From Acidobacteriota bacterium (GTDB lineage: Bacteria; Acidobacteriota; Blastocatellia; Pyrinomonadales; Pyrinomonadaceae): DNA of 64,000 nt. The DNA is taken from assembly GCA_019639235.1 (NCBI GenBank), contig JAHBSG010000006.1, forward strand, positions 62,001 to 126,000, given 5' to 3'. Shown here in pieces: positions 17,189 through 26,667 of the stretch. The translations under genes and the position numbers were made by a program. Each line of letters starts with the position of its first letter. Position 1 is the first letter of the stretch. The notes below the pieces were generated by a model. That model saw only the letters and a program-made list of their open reading frames with translations, had not been told where the DNA came from and searched no databases.

Positions 17189-18554
17189 CGAGACCAAATT
17201 TTTGCATGCGGTAGATCAACGCGCTTCTGGTTATGTTTAGATATCGAGCCGCCTGAGACTGATTTCCGTTGTGGAGCTTCAACGCGTACGCGATGATCTC
17301 GCGTTCAAGGTCCTCAAACGAAATCCCATCGGGCGGGAGTTCGATCCTTACGCCCCCAAAGCCGTTGGCAGGTTCCCGAACGTAATCAGGGATGTCCTCT
17401 TTCTTCAAGCAGATCTCGTCTGAAAGTACCACCATTCGTTCGATAATATTCTCAAGCTCGCGCACGTTTCCCGGAAAGGAATAGGCTGAGAGGACGTTAA
17501 GGATCTCGGGCTTCAGTTTCAGATTTTCAAAGCCATGCTTACGCTTTGCTCGGCGGAAAAAATGATTGACAAGAAGCGGGATATCTTTCCGCCGCATTCT
17601 GAGCGGAGGCAGTTCGACAGGCACGACGGCTAGTCGAAAGTACAGGTCCTCGCGGAACGTACCTTCGCGCACCATATCTTCTGGGTCGTGGTTTGTCGCG
17701 GCTATTATTCGAACGTCCACACGCCGAGCGTCGTTCTCACCAAGCCGCACGATCTCGCGCTCCTGAAGAACGCGCAACAACTTCGGCTGGAGCGAAAGAG
17801 GCAACAGCCCGATCTCGTCGAGAAAGAGAGTTCCCCCGTCCGCAGCCTCGAATTTACCTTTCGTGTCAGACGCGGCTCCGGTGAAACTGCCGCGCTTATA
17901 ACCGAAAAGCTCTGCCTCGATCAGCGATTCGGGAATCGAGCCGCAGTTAACGGCAATAAAAGGCTTCTCTTTACGCCGGCCTGAAAAGTGGATCCCCTTC
18001 GCGATAAGCTCTTTGCCGGTCCCGGATTCGCCCGTGATCAGAACCGTGACATCCGACCGAGAGACCCGCTCGACAGTCTTCATCACCCGCGACATGACGT
18101 CCGACTCTCCGATGACGTTATCTAATCGAAATTCCTTTTCGACCAGTTCGCGAAGTTGAAGGTTTTCATTTCTTGTTCGGGTGAAGCTGAGGGCCCGTTC
18201 AACCGTCAAAAGAATCTCGTCATGGTTAAATGGTTTGTTTATATAATCGAAAGCCCCGAGTTTCATCGCGCTTACGGCTGTCTCAACCTCACCGAACGCG
18301 GTAGCAACAATGACCGGGATCTCCTTGTCGGATGCCTTTACCTTTTCCAGTAACTCAAGGCCGGAAACCTTTGGCATTCGCAGGTCGGTTATGACGCAAT
18401 CCACCTCTTTCGTCCCGAGGACGAGGAGTGCTTCTTCGCCATCGGCGGCGACGATCACACGGTAGCCCGCTTCGTCGAGCTGAAATTCGAGAACCCGGCG
18501 AAGGCTTTCATCGTCATCGACAAGCAAAATTGTTCCGAGTTCATATTTTCTCAC
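17181..18554 (-). CDS. NtrC-family sigma-54 response regulator
   Basis: This 457-aa protein starts at GTG 18554 (GTGA overlap with the upstream gene). The receiver domain (about 6-120) has the phospho-acceptor Asp in VITDLRMP. The AAA+ domain has Walker A GESGTGKE and Walker B GTLFLDEIGLL. The sigma-54 loop reads GSFTGA, a conservative change from GAFTGA that is found in working activators. A Fis-type HTH (GNQSQAARYLNITRSALIYRM) ends the protein. It likely activates the sigma-54 promoters at 33218-33233 and 33527-33541, which lie at the head of the same gene cluster; that link is inference. Confidence 0.93.
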   Translation of the reverse strand: MRKYELGTILLVDDDESLRRVLEFQLDEAGYRVIVAADGEEALLVLGTKEVDCVITDLRMPKVSGLELLEKVKASDKEIPVIVATAFGEVETAVSAMKLGAFDYINKPFNHDEILLTVERALSFTRTRNENLQLRELVEKEFRLDNVIGESDVMSRVMKTVERVSRSDVTVLITGESGTGKELIAKGIHFSGRRKEKPFIAVNCGSIPESLIEAELFGYKRGSFTGAASDTKGKFEAADGGTLFLDEIGLLPLSLQPKLLRVLQEREIVRLGENDARRVDVRIIAATNHDPEDMVREGTFREDLYFRLAVVPVELPPLRMRRKDIPLLVNHFFRRAKRKHGFENLKLKPEILNVLSAYSFPGNVRELENIIERMVVLSDEICLKKEDIPDYVREPANGFGGVRIELPPDGISFEDLEREIIAYALKLHNGNQSQAARYLNITRSALIYRMQKFGLDE

Positions 18555-19075
18555 TGTTTCGCTGAGCCCTTCTCGGCCAACCAAATCTCGATCGAGCGAA
18601 GAGTCTCGATCGCCCTGGCAGTCTCACCATCTTGTACCAGCCGCCCAAATTCAAGATACCTCTTTGCGAGTTCATCAAGCATCGCCGCATCGGTGGCAAT
18701 TTCGAAAGCTAGACGGCTTGCCGCATCATCGAGTCGCACGGAATTGCGTCCCTGAAGACTGCGGACCGTCGCCATGATTCTCAGAGCAGGAGCATCCAAC
18801 TGCCGCTGAAAAGCGACAATCGCGTCCTCCAGCGCTCGAAGCTGTCGCTCTCTCCAATTCGCCCGCCACAGAAAGATCCCAAACGCAACGGCAACAACGA
18901 GATAGAAGAGCCTGAAAATGAAGGCCGTAGGATGCGGCGAAAATATCTCCGACCAAAGGCTTCCCGCGTGGACTTCCGCGCCGAGTTCGACGTGCATAAC
19001 GGCGTCAACAACCCACGCCAATGCTCCGAGCCCGACACCGAACCAGATCTCTTTGTAACCGGAGAAAATTTTCAT
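18551..19075 (-). CDS. Two-helix membrane protein coupled to the two-component system
   Basis: This 174-aa protein has two predicted membrane helices (about 10-28 and 50-70) around a short periplasmic loop with His residues (DAVMHVELGAEVHAG). A cytoplasmic helical domain follows (RQLRALEDAIVAFQRQLDAP onward). Its stop overlaps the regulator start (GTGA). The architecture suggests an accessory sensor subunit or a signal relay to the kinase. I do not recognise a named family. Confidence 0.75.
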   Translation of the reverse strand: MKIFSGYKEIWFGVGLGALAWVVDAVMHVELGAEVHAGSLWSEIFSPHPTAFIFRLFYLVVAVAFGIFLWRANWRERQLRALEDAIVAFQRQLDAPALRIMATVRSLQGRNSVRLDDAASRLAFEIATDAAMLDELAKRYLEFGRLVQDGETARAIETLRSIEIWLAEKGSAKQ

Positions 19076-19094
19076 ACCGCTTTTCTTGGGTACT

Positions 19095-19907
19095 CTATCT
19101 GATCTCGAAGGTCAGAGTCGCCCACTTCGATTCATAATTGAGCTTTGGGTCGTCCAGCCTCGTCATGTTAATGAACCGTACATACCACTTTCCCGGTGCA
19201 TCAAGCTTGAACTTGGCTATGCCCTTCTTATCGGTACGAACGTCCTGCCCGGCGACCACCTTACCATCAGCTTCGCGCCCTGATTGTACAAATTGGTTCA
19301 CGAGCGGCTTCCCATCCTTCAGGCAAAGAATCTCGATTGAACTCCCAGTCTTCAGGCTGTAAGGATTCTGTTGCGGAACGAGTTCAACCGGATATCCAAC
19401 CACGGTCTTGTAGCTGTCACTTCGCTCATCGCCCGCCTGAAAAATTGCTTTCACGTGCTTCGAATACCTCTCGCGCACTTTCTTGTCGAGTTCCTTCTTC
19501 TCTTTCCTCTCAGCGAGGGTGTCGGGAATGCCGTCGTGCGACAGGTACTCGTTGAAGTCTTTCCCTTCAAGATCGATCTCGCGCTCCATCGTGGACATAG
19601 CCGCAACATAGGTGCCGGCCTGCTTGATGTCGACATCAAGGAATGAAGTAGTTTCGTTTTTCGAGAAATCCGCTTCCAAAGCTTTAATCCTGGTACCGTC
19701 AGGACCGACAATACTCGCGTCCTTAAGTCGAGCGAAGTTAACAGCCCCTTCGCTTGCTAAGAACGTCCCATTCAAAATACTTATCTTCGCTTTCGAATTC
19801 ACTGCGACGAAAAAGCTGTCGAGTTTTAAGAAAAGATCGTGCGCAAAAACCTGTGCGGAAAGGACCACCGAAGCAAACAGCACACAGACAATAACTTTCT
19901 TTCTCAT
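19095..19907 (-). CDS. DUF4198 periplasmic metal-binding protein (copy 1)
   Basis: This 270-aa protein has a signal peptide ending in AQVFA, so mature protein would begin HDLFLKLDSFF. DUF4198 proteins (NikK-like) are periplasmic, beta-rich, and use the new N-terminal His in metal binding. Later segments (LNGTFLASEGAVNF, GKWYVRFINMTR, YESKWATLTFEIR) are shared with the neighbouring copy at 19918-20727, pointing to tandem duplication. The conserved C-terminal WATLTFEIR ends both. A role as periplasmic copper or nickel chaperone in this efflux cluster is inferred. Confidence 0.9.
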   Translation of the reverse strand: MRKKVIVCVLFASVVLSAQVFAHDLFLKLDSFFVAVNSKAKISILNGTFLASEGAVNFARLKDASIVGPDGTRIKALEADFSKNETTSFLDVDIKQAGTYVAAMSTMEREIDLEGKDFNEYLSHDGIPDTLAERKEKKELDKKVRERYSKHVKAIFQAGDERSDSYKTVVGYPVELVPQQNPYSLKTGSSIEILCLKDGKPLVNQFVQSGREADGKVVAGQDVRTDKKGIAKFKLDAPGKWYVRFINMTRLDDPKLNYESKWATLTFEIR

Positions 19908-19917
19908 AATGTTTCTC

Positions 19918-20727
19918 CTACCTTATTTCGAACGTCAGCGTGGCCCACTTCGATTCGTAGTTAATGTTTGGGTCCTCGACCTTGACCATGTTTATGAACT
20001 TTGCATACCACTTGCCAGGGCTTTCAAGTTTTATTTTGATAAGCCCGCTAGAATCGCTCTTCAGGGATTTCTCAGAAGCCATTTTGCTGCCCGAATCGTA
20101 TCCCACCAGCACTGTCTGACCGACAAGGGGTTTGCCGTCCCTCAAGCACAGTATGTCAATGGTTTGACCTGGTTTCGATTTATACGGGTTCTGCTGCGGG
20201 ATCATTTCGACCGCGTATCCCAAGACTACCTTGTAATCGTCCGTACTCTTTTTACCCGCCTGCAATATGGTCTTAACGTATTTTGAGTAACGATACCGAG
20301 CATCTTTATCCAGTTCGTTGTCTCTTTTGCGCTCATCCAAAACGCCTGGTATGCCTTCGAGCGTAAGATATTCGTTAAACTCCTTTGCGGCAAGGGCGTT
20401 CTCACGCCAATTCGTTGAAAGTCCGACAACGTAATTCCCCTCATCAGGGGTCGCGATGTCAATGAAAGCAGTTGTCTCGTTCTTGGCGAAATTTGATTCA
20501 CCAATACTCGCACGCTTGCCGCCGGGCGAAACGATACTAGCGTCGGTCAATCTCGAAAAAGCAACGGCGCCTTCGCTAGTCTTGAACGTTCCGTTCATCA
20601 CGCTCAGCCTCGTCGAACCGCCTGCCTTCGTGAAAAAGCTGTCGGGCTTCAAGAACAAATCGTGAGCCAATGCTGGAAGGATTGCCACAGCGCCGACAAT
20701 CAGTAAACCAATGATTGTTCTCTTCAT
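19918..20727 (-). CDS. DUF4198 periplasmic metal-binding protein (copy 2)
   Basis: This 269-aa protein is taken from ATG 20727; the frame extends 34 codons upstream but that part overlaps the methyltransferase gene. A signal peptide ends at LPALA, giving a mature N-terminus HDLFLKPDSFF. It shares most of its motifs with the downstream copy, including FKTSEGAVAFSRL and NYESKWATLTFEIR. The two genes are 10 nt apart. Cys is present in DILCLRDGKP in both copies. Likely a periplasmic metal-binding partner of the efflux system. Confidence 0.9.
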   Translation of the reverse strand: MKRTIIGLLIVGAVAILPALAHDLFLKPDSFFTKAGGSTRLSVMNGTFKTSEGAVAFSRLTDASIVSPGGKRASIGESNFAKNETTAFIDIATPDEGNYVVGLSTNWRENALAAKEFNEYLTLEGIPGVLDERKRDNELDKDARYRYSKYVKTILQAGKKSTDDYKVVLGYAVEMIPQQNPYKSKPGQTIDILCLRDGKPLVGQTVLVGYDSGSKMASEKSLKSDSSGLIKIKLESPGKWYAKFINMVKVEDPNINYESKWATLTFEIR

Positions 20728-20728
20728 T

Positions 20729-21394
20729 TTATCCAGAACTCCTCCAAGGTTTTCGCGCTCGGTGCAGGCGAATCGTACCGAACAAAGTGTTGTAGTAATT
20801 TGTTTCTTCCACCCTTTCAAATCCCACATCTCGGATAAGAGTAGGCAAACGTCCCTCGAAGCTGTCGGAGGTCGTTTCGGCGCCGTCCAGAAGACGGATC
20901 ACGCCCGAAGCAATTCTCATCATAGGATTGGCCGGCAACCCCCAGTCTGCTACGTGTAGCTCCCCGCCGATACGTAGTACCCGAAGACACTCCTCGAGAG
21001 TTTTCATCTTTTTTTCCCAGGTCAAATGATGAAAGAAAAGGCTTGAAAACACTCGGTCAAAAGAAGCATCAGCGTAAGGCAAATCAAACGACATCGCTTC
21101 GTCGAAGCGGATATCGGCGTTTGCGTTATTTGCTTTTGCGGCCGCGATCTTCAGGATCTTTGGATCGCCGTCAATTCCGAAGACATCTGTTTGCGGCTCG
21201 GCGCCTTTTAACAGTAATGCCAGAGTTCCCGTTCCACAGGCGAGGTCAAGAATCTGCTGACCCGCCGCGGGCCGGGATTGCTCAACCAACGCACGTTTGA
21301 ACGCTGCCTCGCGCGAAGTCAGCCGAACAACCGGATCATATAGAGGCGTCAGCCAATCGTAGCCCAACGCAGGAATGTAATTCATGCCTTTCAC
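20729..21394 (-). CDS. Class I SAM methyltransferase (copy 1)
   Basis: This 221-aa protein begins MKGMNYIPALGYDWLTPLYDPVVRLTSRE, a Methyltransf_11/UbiE-like N-terminus. Motif I is LDLACGTGTLALLL, then DVFGIDGDP, and the SLFFHHLTWEKKMKTL segment. A second methyltransferase with the same N-terminal layout lies at 57495-58154, in the other metal cluster. Substrate is unknown; recurrent linkage to metal genes hints at methylation of a metalloid or a small thiol, which is speculation. Confidence 0.88.
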   Translation of the reverse strand: MKGMNYIPALGYDWLTPLYDPVVRLTSREAAFKRALVEQSRPAAGQQILDLACGTGTLALLLKGAEPQTDVFGIDGDPKILKIAAAKANNANADIRFDEAMSFDLPYADASFDRVFSSLFFHHLTWEKKMKTLEECLRVLRIGGELHVADWGLPANPMMRIASGVIRLLDGAETTSDSFEGRLPTLIRDVGFERVEETNYYNTLFGTIRLHRARKPWRSSG

Positions 21395-21458
21395 AAGTAC
21401 GAGTCTTTCATACGAACTGCGGCGTTATGTCTGCCGCATATACTCCTACCCCCGCCGA

Positions 21459-21962
21459 TCATTTTTCCAATCGGTTAAGAATACTTTTCATTTGCTCAAT
21501 TTCGCGTTCCTGCGACGCGACGATCTCACCGCATAAAGCCTTGATCTCTTGGTCGCTGACGGATGCTTCGTTGCACATCAGAATCGCGCCGGCATGGTGC
21601 GGAATCATCGAACGCAAAAACTGTTTGTCGCCGATCGCGGTCTGCTCTCGGATCGAGAACCAAAAGCCAACGAGGGCGATCACGCTGACAACTATGATCG
21701 CCAGGTTCAGCTTTTTGTTTTTGTACATCGACCCCATTAGTAGGATCTCGATCAGCACCATCGGGGCCGTCATCAGGCCTGCCATATAAAATTGATTGAA
21801 GCTGTTAAAGACGTTCGCGAAAGCATTGACCATCGCGTACATCAGCGCATACATCGAAACGAACATCAAAGCTGTCATCAGCAGAAAACGCAGATAATGT
21901 CCAAGTTTTATAACGGCGTGTTCTCGATCGGAACCCTGATGTTCTACATGTTCGCTTTTCAT
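21459..21962 (-). CDS. Membrane-anchored DUF305 protein (copy 1)
   Basis: This 167-aa protein is taken from ATG 21962, preceded by an AGGGAGCG ribosome-binding site. Three membrane helices are followed by a DUF305 domain with the diagnostic SMIPHHAGAILMCNEA. DUF305 four-helix proteins bind metals through the His and Met residues of the M-I-P-H-H motif and are common in copper resistance clusters. Here the domain probably faces the periplasm. The C-terminal helix (EREIEQMKSIL) is conserved. Confidence 0.9.
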   Translation of the reverse strand: MKSEHVEHQGSDREHAVIKLGHYLRFLLMTALMFVSMYALMYAMVNAFANVFNSFNQFYMAGLMTAPMVLIEILLMGSMYKNKKLNLAIIVVSVIALVGFWFSIREQTAIGDKQFLRSMIPHHAGAILMCNEASVSDQEIKALCGEIVASQEREIEQMKSILNRLEK

Positions 21963-22059
21963 TGTTCGCTCCCTAATATATATCCCGATCCGATTGCGGC
22001 GGCATAAATCAGTACCGTTGAAGCCGCTTCGCGTGCGCAAATGCCTAGAGCTTTTTCAC

Positions 22060-22578
22060 TCAATTTGATGTCGGCGTGGACGTCGGTGACGGCGCCCGGC
22101 GCGGCGCGCTTGAATGCCAGTGGACTATGCGCCATTTTCCTTCGCGTTTTTCCAGAATTGCGGTACCAAGCCCGCCGCTCTCGATTTTTCGAGTTCCCAT
22201 TTCTGCCGACAAACTGTATTTAAATGTCGCCCAAGCAGTCTTGCCATCAACCTTGACTTTCAGATCGCTGAACGAATACTTGGTGTTCTTAAACTCCTTC
22301 AGTTCCGGGGCTAGATGATGATTTCTGTAATCATCCCAGCCGTAATTCGCATGGCCGCTTTCAAAAACCGTAACGTCTGCGGTGTTTGCCCAAAGTTTGT
22401 CCAGTGTCGCCAAGTCTCCGCGTTCAACGGCCGATGCTTCTTGAGTGAGAACATTCGTTACCGCCCTAACCTCGTTTATCTGTGCAAGATTTTTGTCCGC
22501 TAGAGTCATACCGATGAGCCCAAATGTGACCAGGGCAAATGCGGCGAGTAAAAGTTTTCTAGTTCTCTCGTTTTTCAT
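22060..22578 (-). CDS. Secreted SnoaL/NTF2-like protein
   Basis: This 172-aa protein begins MKNERTRKLLLAAFALVTFGLIGM, an apparent signal peptide or anchor. An NTF2-like cone fold follows with DLATLDKLWANTADVTVFESGHANYGWDDY and a final IVHWHSSAPR strand, typical of DUF4440/SnoaL_3 domains. The C-terminus is a Ser/Thr/Pro tail. Such proteins bind small molecules or act as enzymes. Position between two DUF305 genes suggests an accessory periplasmic function, unspecified. Confidence 0.8.
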   Translation of the reverse strand: MKNERTRKLLLAAFALVTFGLIGMTLADKNLAQINEVRAVTNVLTQEASAVERGDLATLDKLWANTADVTVFESGHANYGWDDYRNHHLAPELKEFKNTKYSFSDLKVKVDGKTAWATFKYSLSAEMGTRKIESGGLGTAILEKREGKWRIVHWHSSAPRRAPSPTSTPTSN

Positions 22579-22701
22579 TTTTTTCCATAGTAACGAAACA
22601 CGTATGAGTCTCTCGTGGGCTTTTCGATCTATCTCAGAAAATGTCGAGAACCAATCCTTCGTTTCTTCCCGCTTAGTGTCTGTCGCTTGGTTATCTGTAC
22701 G

Positions 22702-23220
22702 CTATTCCCGCGAAAACTCTGGCACGGGCCGCGTATCAGCCTTTTGCTGATCCGCCGCGACGCCGTTCGCCCGAATATCGTCGATTAGCCAGCTCATTTC
22801 CTTGATCTCCCTTTTCTGCGCACTGATGATCTCGTCGGCAAGCTTGCGAACCCTTCGGTCTTCGATCTCAGCGCGAGTGCTCGTTAGAATCGCGATTGAG
22901 TGGTGCGGTATCATTCCCTCCATGAAATCGACGTCGTCCACAGTTTCCTGCGATCGGACGAGTGCGAGGGCCGCAGCCATTACAACCACCGAACCGACAT
23001 AGATCGCCATGTTGGCTTTGGTATTGGGGTACATGCCCAGCATAAAACTCAGCATTATGATCGCCATCGCGCCGCCCATCATCATCACCATAAAGAGCCG
23101 TGTCTCACTAAAGAATGCGTGACCGAATATCTCCCATGAGTTCAAGTAACTTAGAACGTACATCGAAACCATGGACGTGATGATCATTAAAAAGAATTTC
23201 GCATACTTTCCTTGCTTCAT
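22702..23220 (-). CDS. Membrane-anchored DUF305 protein (copy 2)
   Basis: This 172-aa protein is taken from ATG 23220; a start 12 nt upstream is also in frame. Three N-terminal membrane helices with many Met (RLFMVMMMGGAMAIIMLSFMLGMY) are followed by a DUF305 domain, EGMIPHHSIAILTSTRA. It is a paralogue of the protein at 21459-21962 but lacks the Cys after the HH motif. The Met-rich helices fit a copper- or silver-handling membrane protein, as inferred for the family. Confidence 0.88.
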   Translation of the reverse strand: MKQGKYAKFFLMIITSMVSMYVLSYLNSWEIFGHAFFSETRLFMVMMMGGAMAIIMLSFMLGMYPNTKANMAIYVGSVVVMAAALALVRSQETVDDVDFMEGMIPHHSIAILTSTRAEIEDRRVRKLADEIISAQKREIKEMSWLIDDIRANGVAADQQKADTRPVPEFSRE

Positions 23221-23251
23221 TGTGTCTTCCATTTCAATTCCCCCTTATTGC

Positions 23252-23288
23252 GCGAGGACGAAAGAGAACGCTCGACCCATGTCCTCGC
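23252..23288. repeat. Inverted repeat between DUF305 and CusA genes
   Basis: GCGAGGAC at 23252-23259 pairs perfectly with GTCCTCGC at 23281-23288 across a 21-nt loop. It lies in the 118-nt gap upstream of the DUF305 gene and downstream of the efflux pump gene. No T-run follows in the direction of transcription (minus), so it may be an RNA structure that sets relative expression rather than a terminator. Confidence 0.5.
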
Positions 23289-23338
23289 TCTGAAAAAACC
23301 GGTCTAGCGCTGTACCAACTAAAGCTCAAATAATCCGG

Positions 23339-26300
23339 TCAATCGGTGTTCCACTCCGGCAGTCTCGTGCCGAATGGTCCGCTCTCACGATCTAGTTCAG
23401 TCCCCGTGCCGCTTGGGCGACGCCCCTCGCGTTCAGCGATTATCCGATCAGCCGCCGGCTTTCCGAACTTATAAAAGACAGCGGGCGTCACGACTTGATC
23501 AAGCAGCGTCGCCGTGAGAATTCCTCCGATGACGACAACGGCGAGCGGGTGGAGTATCTCCTTGCCGGGCGCGTCCGCCGCCAAAACGAACGGTACCAGA
23601 GAAAGTCCAGCCGTCAGTGCGGTCATCATGACGGGGACGAGCCTTTCAAGAGAACCGCGGATGATCATCTCCTCGGTGAAGTTCTCCCCTTCTTCTCTCA
23701 TCAGGTGAAGGTAGTGCGAGATCATCATTATCCCGTTCCGGGACGTGATCCCTACCAGAGAGATGAATCCCACTAAGGTTGCGATCGAGAAGACTCCTCC
23801 GCTCAGCAGCAACGCGGCAACAGCTCCGATCAGAGCGAGAGGAATATTTATCATCACCTGAAGGGCCGAACGCCAATCCCCCAGAGCCTTTATCAGAAGA
23901 AAGAAGATCGCTATCAGCGAGAAGACGGTCAAGAGCGAGAGCGTCCGCGTTGCCTCCTGCGAAGCCTGAAACTGTCCGCCAAATTCTAGAAAATAACCTT
24001 GAGGAAGCGTGACTTGCGCGGCAACGCGATTTTGCATGTCGCCGACAACCGAACCAAGATCTCGATCGGCAGTGTTGGCCGAAATGACGATCCGACGCTG
24101 AGTATTCTCGCGAAGGATCTGATTTGGTCCCGGCAGGTTCTCAATCGTTGCGACCGCTGACACCGGTATCTGGGCACCCTGCGGTGTATCGACCGTCGCA
24201 TTCCGCAAGGCGTCGAGGCTGTTGCGCGAAGCGTCGTCGAACCTGACCACAACGTCGTACCGCCTGGCCCCCTCGATCGCCTGAGATACCGTCCGTCCGT
24301 TTAGCGCGGTTTCGAGCGTATCGGTGATCTCACCCGGCTGCAATCCGTATTGAGCGGCCTTTGCCCGTTCAACGTTGAATCGGATCTGCGGTATGAGTAC
24401 CTGCTTTTCGATCTGGACGTCTGCGGCTCCTTCTACCGTCGCCATTACGTTCCGAATCTCTTCCGCTTTCGAGCGGAGGACCGAGAGGTCGTCGCCAAAG
24501 AGCTTTACCGCTATCTGTGCTCGAACACCCGACTGAAGATGGTCCAATCGATGCGAGATCGGCTGACCCACATTAACGGACACTCCGGGCACGACTGATA
24601 GCTGCTTTCGGATATCTGCGAGGATCTCGTCCCGAGAACGATCGGACTCCTTTAGGTCGACATCGATCTCCGTGTAGTGGACGCCCTCCGCATGCTCATC
24701 TAGCTCCGCTCGTCCCGTTCTTCGGCCGGTCGATACAACTTCCGGCACCTCCAAGATCAGCTTCTCGGATATTGTTCCGATCCGATTCGACTCGACGAGC
24801 GATGTGCCCGGCTGCGCGAGAACGTTTATCGTCAGCGTTCCCTCGTTAAATTCGGGGAGAAACGACGTGCCCACGAAAGGAAGAGTTGCCATCGTCATTA
24901 CGAACAGCAACGCGGCTCCGACAATTACTTTGTACGGATGGCGAAGCGTCCAGTGAAGGAGGCGTTCGTCCCATTTCTTGAGCCAACGAACTACGAAGCT
25001 ATCTTTTTCGGAATGACCTGTTTGATTCTCGAGTCCTTCGTCCAAGGAGCCGTCGAGGCGATCCTTGGGCGAAAATCGCGCTTTCAACTTGCTGAGCCAG
25101 CCGGCCATCAGCCCGCGACCGTTCACGCGTTTGAACAACTGCGGAATAAGGTAGGACGCCAAGACGGGTGTCACGGTGAGGCTAACAAACAGCGAAGCGA
25201 CGAGAGACGTTATATACGCGAGTCCGAGCGGAGCAAGCAGTCGGCCTTCCACGCCCGTCAACATGAAGAGCGGGAGAAAGACCAGCGCCACAATTATCGT
25301 AGCGAAGACTATGGATGAACGGATCTCGAGCGACGCATAATAGATAACCTCCAACGAGGGGCGTGGATTTGGAAGTGAGTAATTCTCGCGCAAACGGCGA
25401 AAGATATTCTCGATATCTACGATCGCGTCATCAACCAACTCGCCGATAGCGACAGCCAAGCCGCCGAGTGTCATGGTGTTGATCGAAATTCCAAACGCCC
25501 ATAGCACAAGAAACGTAACGACAAAGGAGAGCGGTATCGCCGTAAGCGTGATGGCAGTAGTTCGGAAATTAAGAAGGAAAAGGAAAAGGACGATCGTAAC
25601 GAGAATCGCCCCGTCACGAAGAGCCTCGACCACGTTTCCGATCGACGACTCGATGAAATTCGACTGCCGGAAGAGGTTCGTGTTGATTACGATGTCCGGC
25701 GGCAGCGTCACCTGAAGTTCGCGGATGGCTGTCTCAACTTTTTCCGTCAGCTCGATCGTCGAAGCTCCGGGCTGCTTCTGAACCGACATAATGACGGCAG
25801 GCTGTCCATTCGATCCCGCATCGCCACGTTTGATCTTTGGTCCGAACTCTACCGTCGCAACGTCTGCGAGTCGGATCGGCGTGTTGTTGCGGTAAGCGAC
25901 AACAGTGTTCATGAGTTCTTCTATCGAGTAGAACCGACCGAGGTTCCTCACCAGGTATTCTTGCGACTGAGCGTCAACGAATCCACCTGTCGAGTTCGCG
26001 TTCGACTTCTCGAGTGCTGTCGAAACGTCTTCGATCGTAATGCCAAATTGCGCCAGTTTCTGCGGAGACACTAACGCTTGATACTGCTTGACTCCCCCGC
26101 CAATTGGGATCACCTGGGAGATCCCGCCGATCGTCAAAAGCCGCGGACGAACCGTCCAGTCCGCGAGAGTTCGAACGTCTAACGGGCTGGTCTTACCATC
26201 CGCCGACGTGATCGATATCAACATGATCTCGCCCATGATCGATGAGATCGGTGCAAGGAACGGTGAGACTCCATCCGGAAGCTGTTCGCGTGCTTCGGTT

Positions 26301-26638
26301 AGTTTCTCGGCTACGAGCTGGCGATTCCGATAGATATCGGTGCCCCAATCGAATTCGACGTAAACGATCGAGAGACCGATCCCACTCTGCGACCGGACGC
26401 GGGTAACGCCGGGGACTCCGTTCATCACCGTCTCTATCGGATAGGACACCTGAGTTTCTACCTCCTCAGGTGCCAGCCCTTCGGCCTCGGTCAGGATCGT
26501 GATCGTCGGTTTGTTGAGATCAGGAAATACATCGACCGGCAGATTGAACGCGATATACCCGCCCCATACGAGCAACAGCGAGGCGATCGCCACCACGATG
26601 AGACGATTCTGCAAAGCCCATTTGATAATTGCGTTCAT
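23339..26638 (-). CDS. cusA: CusA/CzcA-family RND efflux pump
   Basis: This 1099-aa heavy-metal RND transporter starts MNAIIKWALQNRLIVVAIASLLL. Two repeats of six membrane helices with large periplasmic loops are evident. The fourth helix carries the proton-relay pattern AIGELVDDAIVDIEN, characteristic of monovalent-metal or general HME pumps rather than the DFG type seen in the pump at 60692-63814. It exports metal ions from the periplasm or cytoplasm through the TolC-type channel at 30975-32528 with the adaptor at 28331-30298. Gene order fits a copper/silver system. Confidence 0.93.
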   Translation of the reverse strand: MNAIIKWALQNRLIVVAIASLLLVWGGYIAFNLPVDVFPDLNKPTITILTEAEGLAPEEVETQVSYPIETVMNGVPGVTRVRSQSGIGLSIVYVEFDWGTDIYRNRQLVAEKLTEAREQLPDGVSPFLAPISSIMGEIMLISITSADGKTSPLDVRTLADWTVRPRLLTIGGISQVIPIGGGVKQYQALVSPQKLAQFGITIEDVSTALEKSNANSTGGFVDAQSQEYLVRNLGRFYSIEELMNTVVAYRNNTPIRLADVATVEFGPKIKRGDAGSNGQPAVIMSVQKQPGASTIELTEKVETAIRELQVTLPPDIVINTNLFRQSNFIESSIGNVVEALRDGAILVTIVLFLFLLNFRTTAITLTAIPLSFVVTFLVLWAFGISINTMTLGGLAVAIGELVDDAIVDIENIFRRLRENYSLPNPRPSLEVIYYASLEIRSSIVFATIIVALVFLPLFMLTGVEGRLLAPLGLAYITSLVASLFVSLTVTPVLASYLIPQLFKRVNGRGLMAGWLSKLKARFSPKDRLDGSLDEGLENQTGHSEKDSFVVRWLKKWDERLLHWTLRHPYKVIVGAALLFVMTMATLPFVGTSFLPEFNEGTLTINVLAQPGTSLVESNRIGTISEKLILEVPEVVSTGRRTGRAELDEHAEGVHYTEIDVDLKESDRSRDEILADIRKQLSVVPGVSVNVGQPISHRLDHLQSGVRAQIAVKLFGDDLSVLRSKAEEIRNVMATVEGAADVQIEKQVLIPQIRFNVERAKAAQYGLQPGEITDTLETALNGRTVSQAIEGARRYDVVVRFDDASRNSLDALRNATVDTPQGAQIPVSAVATIENLPGPNQILRENTQRRIVISANTADRDLGSVVGDMQNRVAAQVTLPQGYFLEFGGQFQASQEATRTLSLLTVFSLIAIFFLLIKALGDWRSALQVMINIPLALIGAVAALLLSGGVFSIATLVGFISLVGITSRNGIMMISHYLHLMREEGENFTEEMIIRGSLERLVPVMMTALTAGLSLVPFVLAADAPGKEILHPLAVVVIGGILTATLLDQVVTPAVFYKFGKPAADRIIAEREGRRPSGTGTELDRESGPFGTRLPEWNTD

Positions 26639-26667
26639 TCAGCAGCCCTTAGAGTTCAGCTTCGCGC

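Noticed and set aside
22990..23160. Antisense His-rich frame over the DUF305 gene
   Set aside because: The His run is the complement of the Met-rich helices of the real gene.
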